Shown here: in pieces, positions 55,198 through 64,000 of the stretch
Layout of the letters: each line of letters starts with the position of its first letter
Numbering within the stretch: the first letter of the stretch is position 1
Source of the DNA: Mansonella perstans
Lineage: Eukaryota; Nematoda; Chromadorea; Rhabditida; Onchocercidae
Direction of reading: 5' to 3'
Length of the DNA stretch: 64,000 bases
Assembly: GCA_037074765.1 (NCBI GenBank)
Contig: JBAMDO010000037.1
Span: forward strand, 124,001-188,000
Program-made: the position numbers and the translations under genes
Notes under the pieces: model-generated
The model's input: only the letters and a program-made list of their open reading frames with translations
What the model was told of the DNA's origin: nothing
Databases searched by the model: none

Positions 55198-56320
55198 TCA
55201 GAAAAAGATAGTTAAAAAAACTTTTTCCCTAAAAGTCTATTTTCATTAAACTAAAATATAATGATTACGGCAAAATTCAGGTTTCGTTACCCTGTTTATT
55301 TTCTAATTTGCGGTATTTTCTCAAATATTGCCGTAAGAACTAATCATAAAATTTTCTATCTTCCAATATGCTGTCTGTTCTATGTTATTACATTGCTAGC
55401 TCAAAGTTCTACTATACTATGTTGGTTATTTCGTCGATGTAAAATGTACTAAAATTTGAGAATAACAGAACTCGAACTCGAGATCGTACTAACTGATATA
55501 TATAATATGGAAAGCATCATTTATAAGTAAAATGATGAGTTTCTTCAAAAGCCTTGTAAAGGTGGTCTTTTCTCATTCTCCGCAATTAAATCATGTTTTT
55601 GTATAAGGTGTGCAACAACTCTCTTTCGTTTTTTCACATTAATGATTACCATGTGCCACAGTTATAATTTTAATACTTGTTTGGAGTTACGTATCTTATT
55701 TCTCACAGATGCTGAGCTAAATTTTTCAGTATCAAATGAATCAATTAAAGACTGAACGCTAACATGAGTTTCGATAGGGTCTGAAATCCCAAGTTTTACT
55801 AAATAACTAACTAGTGCCATTGGTTCAATTTCTTCTTCTTTGATGGATTTGATATCCAGTCCTCTAATATTTTTAATGCTTTCAAAAAATTTGATTTAAA
55901 GATGAAGTATTTTTCCCATTGTATATTTTTACTCATGCCATTAAATGAATTTAAATTGTTTTGCCAATAGAAGTATAGAAATATTTTAATATATTCAATA
56001 GCCAGGATATGCCAAAATTGTTTCACCATTACAAATTCATGAAATATAATTTATTCCACTATTTTGAAATCGAAAAAAAACGTTAGGAGTTGTTGACCTT
56101 TGAATTTATCATGATTTATTATAACTAAATTTTGAATTGTATGCTGAATGCATTGAGATGAGGATCAAAAATAGCGCTAAGTAGATCTCTTTCCTAGTGT
56201 GTGCCATTTGTACTCGGTGTGTTGCTTAATTTTAAATAATGTTCCGATTTCATTAAGTAATGTGAACGATAAAAAATATTTTTTTTCATACAAATTTTGA
56301 AAATACAATTCAGTTTACAA
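55198..56320. other. Convergent intergenic region
   Basis: Lies between the 3' ends of coq-1 (plus) and the coiled-coil gene (minus). The frames at 55261-55452 and 55811-56029 show no domain and no splice logic. No hairpin or RNA gene was recognised. Confidence 0.5.
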
Positions 56321-59027
56321 TCAAAATCTTGTAACTAATAATGTGAGTCCTTTAACAGCATTAAGTTCAATCTGTGCTCGTAGTTGGCAGCAATCATTTC
56401 GAAGTGAAACTATTTCGGACAACAAATCATCCCGTTCCTTCTCTCTTTTTAGGCATTCATCACGCCAATATTCTTCTCCATACTTGTCGTTGTTGTTTTT
56501 CAAAGTTCCGGTATTTTTGTTCTTAAAATAAGTTTTTAGGAGCAAGTAGCAATATTGTGACTGTAACAATTTCAGCTTATTTAAAAATAAAGGTCGGTAC
56601 GCTATTTATTCGGTTATTTATTCATTTCATTTTGAAAAATGCTAAGAAATTTTTTTTCAATTGTTAAATAAGCAGGTTTTTGCCAAAACTAACTTCTGAG
56701 CTTGCGAATTCCAGAATTTTAGGAAATGCAATTGCTCAGTGATCAATCAAGAGAAAAGAATAGTACAGATTGAAGAGTATTATCAACTTTTAGCTATCTG
56801 AGAACTCAAAATGTCACGATCTCAACAGATTTATTTAAATGCTCAGGTTGAATTTTCAGATAACAAACACACTATGAACACTCGCTAAAGTTAACATTTT
56901 CTTGATAGGTTCAACATGTAGACATTTTCTTCATGTATGATTTTAAGCTTATCTTTTAGTTGTACTAGCAAGCATCGAAGTAGAAATAACTCGGCACAAT
57001 AAAAAAAAAAAAAGGTCTTACTTCATTCATGGTACTTAAACATTGATCAAAAGCAATTATTTCAAATTTATAACGAGCTATATCCTCGCGTAGAGCTGTA
57101 CAAGTGGCTAATAACTGTTTCTCCTCGAACATCTCCAGTGTTGGCGTTGGACCATCGTTTTTTCGTGTTTTCATTTCTTCCGAATTTCCCATACGTACAC
57201 TTTTAAGCTGCAATAGTATAGATGAAGAAGCATATTTTTTGGATCAAAAATTCACAAATATTGGGTACTAGTGATCGACTATATCAAAAAAATCATTACA
57301 TAAACGAAAAGACAAATAATGTCAGAAGTATCATCTGGGTATATTCTACATACTATACTATCTTGCTATATGTCGGTAGTTTGAAATTTACAAAATGTTG
57401 CTTGAAATAATAAGAAATTCAAAAGCGAGAACAATTTGCATCCATCACTTATTCATTTTAAAACTTCGAGACAGAGGAATATAGCAGGACTGCTGTTTCA
57501 AAAGGAATTCAGGGATTTTATGCCACATTCAAGTTCTATGCTGAGATTATAATTAAATAAATAATATGTTGGGAAAACTGGATGTAAATGAAATAACTGA
57601 AAATGATTGTTGTATGTATTTTGTTTAAATTAAAAAAACTAATAAAATATAAATTCTTCCCTGTACTTTAGTTAAGCTTGTTTACTTTTTCTTATTTGTA
57701 AAAGTATCTATTTGAAACCAATAATTTTTCTAAAAAGTAAAATAATTTTAAAAGTTCCTGGAGAATTAAAGCTCTAAAATATTATAAAAACTAGCTGAAA
57801 TTTTTTTTGATTTTTATTCTATATACAGGAAGTGATTCGAAGATATTATAATAAATACTTGAAGCTCCAAGCTCCAAGAACTTAGATATCTAGAAGCCTC
57901 TTTTTCTCATCTTGTTAACCTTAAATAATATAACAAATTCTATCTACATGATGTATTCAAAAATGAATTTAATAATGTCAATAATAATGAAGCACGTTCG
58001 ACCAACCATACAGTTTCTGAAGAGATTTCTATAACTGAAAATGACAACGGTTTTTATAATTTCTTTCTTATAGGTTTCACTGATATTAAAAGATGATTCG
58101 CTCAAAAAAGAAAATTGTTCAGAAAAAATCTCAGAATTATGGTCGGTTAAATATGAGTTTTCACTAATTTCTTTAAAAAGCATAAAAAAAATTTGATTGA
58201 CGATGTTAGTAAAATACTTTTGATGACCTCACTTTGAGGTTCTAGAAGGACTTTAAAATTAGTATTCTTTCCATCTGGATTACTGACAGGTATAAGTGCT
58301 GGAAATGGACTAGAAGCATGTTTACTGCTTAAAAATTAAATAAATCAAGCCTTGAAGATGAATTTTTAAGCAACTTTCAGAATCCAACATGTAATCTGCA
58401 TACAAAAGATTTAAAAATGAATGAATTCAAGAAAACATAAGAAGTACTGATAATAAATAATCATATAATCAATTTAATATACAATCAATTTCAATCGGAT
58501 GGCAGATAATAAATAGAACAAAACATTTACTTTTCTGCAAAGCATCGTGATTGCAGTTTGTACATCCCACAACTCCTCTTCTTTTTGTTTTGTTGGTAAA
58601 TTTAATTCTCGGAGCTCTTCTATCTACAAGTTTAAAAAAATACAGAAACCAGATAAAATCTCAAAAAAGTTGTGAACTTTTGGCCAAGATTTTCAAAACT
58701 GTCGAAACACTTTGATTATGATTAAATTTTCGATTACTTCAAAAGTGCCAAAAAAAAATTTTCTGCTATATACAGGTTAAAACAAGACGTAATCATATAA
58801 TCAATTTAATATACAATCAGTTCAATCACTAAATGCTCACTTGCAGATGAAGCTGTTGCAGATGACTTCGCTGTTTCTGTTCTTCAGCACGAAGTTCTTC
58901 CTCGGAGTCCGATAAATTTCCTTCGCAAATAATCTTTGGTGATTTTGGTGCCACATATCTTAAAGCATATCCGCTTACAGCTACTAATATACACTTCATG
59001 ATTAATTTACTTATAAGCAGCACTCAT
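56321..59027 (-). CDS. Small coiled-coil protein of unknown function
   Basis: Three exons fit in phase 0: 58531-58623, 57022-57207 and 56321-56521 (stop 56321-56323), preceded by a first exon that ends at 58841. The start is uncertain: either ATG 58999 (MKCILVAVSGYALRYV), or ATG 59027 with a tiny exon (MSAAYK) spliced to YVAPKSPKII. The product is about 200 residues. It has an acidic N-terminal stretch (NLSDSEEELRAEEQKQ), then heptad-like charged helices (EELWDVQTAITMLCRK; EMFEEKQLLATCTALRED; KREKERDDLLSEIVSLRNDC). The last helix strongly resembles a coiled-coil assembly segment. I do not recognise a family. The 1.3-kb intron between the second and third exons has other short open stretches (58060-58190, 58235-58330) that could be alternative exons. 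Confidence 0.6.
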
Positions 59028-60023
59028 CTTGTTTTTTAATGAAACTTTTTTAAAAAACCGTATTCTCGATGTCATGTACATCTAAATTAAGAGGAAGAGC
59101 TCAGTAATGTTATTTGAAATATAAAATTATCGAGATATACTGCATGATTAAAACTTTTTTAACTTTGATTAATTAATTAACTTCCAAAATTCTAAAAATC
59201 AAGAATTGGACATGGACTATTTCAAAAGCCGATAAACGTAAAATGATAAGCTTCAGTCAAATTATATTACAAAGAAGTATTTGAAGAAATAGTTGGTTCT
59301 AAATAAAAATGAAGCTCTCATAGATCGTTATTATGCTTGGAAAAATAACGAATGAATAAAATATTTTAAATATAATCCGACATCATAATAAATGGTGAAT
59401 ATTTTGGAACCATCATTTACATAAATCCAAATTTTATGTTTTACTCACAAAACATCACGAGCTGAATAAAAATCCACGAAAAAAAAAAAATTATTGCATA
59501 GAAATACGGATAAAAAAAAGAAACACGAATTCTAAATTACGATAAAAAAATTTTGAGGATAACTGGCAAAAATGTTGAAATGACATAGATGACGACAGTG
59601 AAGAGAATATGACAAAGAAAACCAGAATAGTAGTAGTGATAGTAGCCATCTCTTATACGAGAAAATCTATTACATTTTCTTTAGATGGATCGCATTTTGG
59701 GTCGTCTATGACTGGTACAATATAACACACCATCAATTTCATTACCAGCACTATAAAATTCTTCTATGATGATCATTCCACTGAAATTAGTAACCGGAAA
59801 TGAAGTCAGCAATCCCAAATCAACTTCAGGATCTACAAAAAGAAAATTCTATGAAGTATTTTTGACTGATATACCCAGTCACCACGAAGGATCCACGAAA
59901 TCCCTTCTTCTATCATCAATTTTTCCCTTTTTTGACGTTCAATTCCTGCAACTTTTTCTAAATACTGCGAAAATTCAATTAAATCAAGCAAGAACTCATC
60001 CTTCGATATTTGCTAAAATCCAC
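59028..60023. promoter_or_regulatory. Divergent intergenic region of the coiled-coil and LRR genes
   Basis: About 1 kb between two start codons facing away from each other. The plus-strand frame that ends in the LRR signal peptide extends upstream to 59766 but has no signal-peptide character there, so I treat that part as 5' UTR. No specific factor site can be named. Confidence 0.45.
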
Positions 60024-63000
60024 ATGAAACAATTGCAAATTCAAGATATTCTAATTTATTCTTATTTGTTGTTCATTTTGCTGATATTACTTGTAGCAGA
60101 GGCGCAAGAATCTGATTCAATCCCCAAGTGTCCTGCCCTTAGTACAATTGCAAATGCTGATTTCTACAATGGAAGCTTTTGCTTTTGCAATGTTCGAGAT
60201 AATGGTCATGTAGATATCAACTGTTTGTACAGTTCCACTATGGAACAATTCAAGACAGCACTACTTGCTGTCACTGCTGCAAAAAAAACTGTTCAACAGG
60301 TTGGTTTCTTTACCGAAATCAGGAAAGGCAAACAGGAATAACCGATTATACCTATGTCATAACAACTGGCTTATTAAAACTTCATCAAAAACTCGAAAAA
60401 TCGATCGCTTAAGATGTTGCTCCATAACGAGTTTGATATTTTTAATATTATAAATGATAATTAAAGTACCACTAGTCAACATTTTTTTAAGAAATCAAAG
60501 AACCGGAAAATTTTTTCAGCTGTCAGTTTATAAATTTGGCAATTCAAAGAAATTTTAATGAAATTTAAATTTCGTCCCGATTTAATTAAGCTGTAATTAT
60601 TTCCCCTTAGTTCTTGGTATCGCTCATCAAAATCATGAATTTTGAAGGTAACATTAAGTCGTGTTAAATTTGATGTTGGCTTGCTGCCCGGAAAAATTTT
60701 CGACAGTCCTTACACACCTATACAGATCATATCTATTGGTTAGTTTGTCATTAACCAATTTTTATCAATTCCTTACTAAACGTCACAATATCTAGCCTTC
60801 AACTAAATCCAAATACAGAAAGTTGGGCCGAATTTTTGTTTACTTTGCTAGGCGGAAAGTTCCAATTTCAGACAAATGTGCCAACAGCGTTTCTCTAAAG
60901 ATTCATGATGATTCATTTTATGGTCTAACCGAGCACTTGCAAGAACTTTACATTACCGACTGCAATCTAGATCAATTTCCACGAATAGCAATTCAAAATC
61001 TAACGAAGCTGAGAACTTTATCATTGGCTAACAACAAGTTGACTGGTCTGGCGAAAACTGATTTTCAGACACTGAAATATGTGAGTCTCTTTATTAGCAA
61101 ATTTCTACTCAACGGCTGCTTTTGAAAAGAACAATTCCTAAGAAATCCATCTTTTCATGTTTAGAATATAAAGCAAAAGTTATACCAAAATTTCAAAGAT
61201 TTAAATAGGCATTTCATGTGAGTAAAACAGTTACTGATATCCAGCACTAATCTTTTTTTGCCATGACTCCTGATTCGAAAGGCTTTATGGAAATTTTCCA
61301 AAAGAAATAAATTAAATCCTTCTTGTCACTTTTAGCTGGAAACTCTGAATCTAGAAGGAAATTTCATATCATCGTTGGAAAATGGGACATTATCCGTACT
61401 TCGCAATTCCTTAAAAAAGCTTAGTATCGGAAATCACAATTTTTTAAAAGGCATCTTCGACGAAATTTCACAACTCAAAGAACTTCAAGTAGGAATTAAA
61501 TCTTATGAAAATTAAATGCTTTTGAAATTTTAAGAAAACGTATAAAACAACAAAAAGTACGAAGAAGAAAAGTGTATTATACTGCATGGCTTTTATAAAA
61601 ATGCGACTCAAGAACTGAATGCATAACATACACGGAAATATATCTGATAATAAGCGTGCTTACAAGCCGAAATCGATATATCAGGTTCTAGATATGGGTC
61701 GAACTGATGGTATCACTGATATAACACAAGGAATATTTAGAGAACTGAACAAATTGGAAAGGTTACTACTACCCGAATGTAGTTTGACAGTTATCCATAA
61801 GAACACTTTCCAAGGTCTTGCGAAGCTTAAAGAGGTAAATGCAGTTTTCATTTGATAGAAGAAAGATCTATGAGAATAAGTGAAGGATACTTAAAATAAA
61901 AGAAATAAAGACTGCATGAATGAATATTTGACAACTGTAAAATGAAACTTACAGCTTGATTTACGAATCAATTTGCTGAAAGAAGTAGAATGCGGAAGTT
62001 TCGTTTGGACACCAAATCTACGACGCCTGTCATTTGCTGGAAATTATCTAAATGAAAGTTTAGCTTGCTGGTGGGATGGACTGGAACATTTGGAAGAACT
62101 TGATCTTGGATGGAATGAGTTTTCATTTTTGGAAAATAATACTTTCTTCAAACTTGGTCCGACACTTAACTCCCTAAGTCTTCGGCATAATAAACGACTA
62201 GTGCATGCAAGTTTTGAATCATCGACATTTTGAAGGAACTTACAGTCTAAATTTAGATAAACGAAATGGTACTAATGTTAAAGCATCACAAAAAAAACCA
62301 TAATATCTGTCGTTACTGCTTAATTTCCGTACATAAATAGAATTTTGAAGATCGATGAAGATGCTTTCAAGGGACTCAGCAATCTCCATCGCTTAAATAT
62401 GAGTGGAACAAGTATAACAGAATTCAATAACACCCTCAGACATCTCCCTTCGCTAAAGGTAACAATTGAGGTAGAAGCACTCCGACCCTGAACAAAATTA
62501 GAAACCTTTCAAATTTATCCAAACTTTCTTTTGGTTGACGTTAGAAATTAAAAAAGTCAAAGGTTCCAAATATTAAGATAATAACTGAATGAAAATTTCT
62601 AATCAAAATTAGTAACGAGATTTTCAAAATAAATCCAAACGGGTGAAATTCTTAATCAACTTTCAAATTTTTTTCAAATTCAATTAAGAAATTAAAGGTG
62701 TTAGACCTGAGCAGCGGAAAATTGCAACATATCGATGAAGACGATTTGGAAACTCAAAATGAAAAACTAGAAGAACTATTATTACGCGACAATCGGTTAA
62801 CAACACTATCACAAAGTGTGATAGAAAACATAAAAAATTTACGTGTATTGGACCTATCGAAAAATCAATGGTTGTGTGATGAAAATATAGAAGCAGGTAT
62901 ATCTTTTTAAAACTTTAATTTCACAGAACTAGAAAACTAGTAAGTTTATTGAAATGCAATTAAAATGAACTAAAGTAAAATAACTTCGAATAAACTAAAT

Positions 63001-63950
63001 ACATTTTGTTGGGAATACCAAAAACGCAATGAATTAAAAGCTAGAAAACCTAGAGAAAAAATAAAATAATACTTGCTCTACTGCAGAATTATTTGTGACC
63101 TTATTGCTTAACGAATAAAAATGAATCATTCTCTAATTTCAGTTGTAGAAGAGATCGAATTGAAGTACAAAGAAGCAATTCTGCTAGACCAAGACTTCAT
63201 ATTACTGCACACGAACGAAACAAGCTGTAACCGTCCGCATAGTTTAAAGGGGCAAATTATAATGAATGTAATTAAAGATTCATTCAAGATATATAACTCA
63301 AGCGATGATGTTATCAATTCAACAACATCAGCAATTTCAACAGTGGATAACGACAAAAAACTAGAGAACATCAGTACAGACTTTCTCAACAAACTTCTAG
63401 CTGTGAGTTGAAACATACATTAATTTTTCTAGAAATTAAATGTGCTTATTATTGTTATAACAACCTAAAAACTAACTAATAAAAGCACTGATTAAACAAA
63501 AAAATAAGACATATCTCTTCAAACATACTACACTGCAATGTTGTTAGAAAGAATCACGAAAACTATTAAACACTTATATTTCCAAAAAAAGAAAAGAAAT
63601 TAATCACAACTCTGATCTGCACACTTCGGCAATATACTTCTTATGAGTTTTTCAAAAAATCTAGAAATGTAATACTCACACATAGACTTGAAATTCGCTC
63701 TAAAATAAATCTGGCATAATAAAGCCTTATTGAATCATTCCAGAAAGATGGTTTAATTGGTGATGAAAACGCAAAATTTGAGCATCAGCAAAATACATCT
63801 CAGTCTACACTTGTCCTATATCACGTGAATATGAAAACTGAATTAGCATCTGAACAAACCAAAACCAATCTTACACCGATAATTATTGCTGTTGTTACGC
63901 TGACGATCATCTCCAATGCTATCATTGTTGCTGTCATCAGACATTTAAGG
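60024..63950 (+). CDS. Leucine-rich-repeat type I membrane protein, 3' end outside the window
   Basis: Ten exons in consistent phase: 60024-60299, 60648-60738, 60872-61080, 61336-61488, 61685-61834, 61955-62206, 62351-62458, 62698-62896, 63143-63402 and 63744-63950, about 635 residues so far. The ATG at 60024 starts a signal peptide (hydrophobic core LIYSYLLFILLILLVAEAQ). A Cys-rich N-cap follows (KCPALST, then SFCFCNVRDNGHVDINC). About a dozen LRRs then run, for example LRTLSLANNKLTGL, LETLNLEGNFISSLENG and LEELDLGWNEFSFLENN. The C-terminal cap has NQWLCDEN and TSCNRP, and a membrane span (PIIIAVVTLTIISNAIIVAV) ends in RHLR at a GTAAGT donor. The cytoplasmic tail lies beyond the window. The layout resembles nematode extracellular LRR-only proteins such as EGG-6 and LET-4, which act at apical matrices, but orthology is not shown. 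Exons 2 and 7 use unusual acceptors. Confidence 0.9.
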
Positions 63951-64000
63951 GTAAGTAATCCTTTCATTTTTTTTTCACATAAATTATCAAAAGTCCGCAT

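Noticed and set aside
59766..60023. N-terminal extension of the LRR protein from an upstream ATG
   Set aside because: It would bury the signal peptide 86 residues inside the protein; ATG 60024 gives a standard secretory start.

Overview
The window looks like nuclear DNA of a clade III (spirurid or filarial-type) nematode. It is strongly AT-rich. Genes are cut into many small exons by introns of roughly 50-1,400 bp, with GTAAGT/GTTTGT-type donors and TTTCAG-type acceptors. Several first exons lie just downstream of a bare acceptor of the kind used for spliced-leader addition. The encoded proteins are animal orthologues. I saw no bacterial, viral, CRISPR or transposon genes. The organism assignment is an inference from composition and gene structure.

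Layout. Positions 1 to about 9.5 kb: no gene I can support; AT-rich DNA with a 43-bp minisatellite and simple repeats. About 9.5-11.6 kb (minus): a protein with two tandem Ras-association-like domains, ends not resolved. 11.6-17.5 kb: no gene seen. 17.5-19.5 kb (minus): a tetraspanin-like membrane protein. 21.15-24.53 kb (minus): the FBXO25/FBXO32 (MAFbx) F-box orthologue. 24.5-27.8 kb: intergenic, with two minisatellite arrays. 27.8-31.4 kb (minus): ataxin-10. 32.3-44.0 kb (minus): SCAPER, about 32 exons and about 1,415 residues. 45.7-52.0 kb (minus): a DPP8/9-type dipeptidyl peptidase. 53.1-55.2 kb (plus): coq-1, polyprenyl diphosphate synthase subunit 1. 56.3-59.0 kb (minus): a small coiled-coil protein I do not recognise. 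60.0 kb to the window end (plus): a secreted-type leucine-rich-repeat transmembrane protein whose 3' end lies outside.

Relations. Six genes from RA to DPP8/9 lie on the minus strand; transcription runs DPP8/9, SCAPER, ataxin-10, MAFbx, tetraspanin, RA. SCAPER and ataxin-10 are only 0.9 kb apart and could be co-transcribed. coq-1 and DPP8/9 are divergent across 1.1 kb, and the coiled-coil and LRR genes across 1.0 kb. The functions are mixed: ubiquinone side-chain synthesis, cytosolic peptidase, F-box ubiquitin-ligase adaptor, cyclin A/ER-associated factor, armadillo-type scaffold, adhesion-type LRR. This is ordinary nematode gene packing rather than a functional cluster.

Exon coordinates were read by eye from splice motifs, reading-frame phase and remembered protein family patterns. 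Where a junction did not fit I say so. No database or aligner was used.
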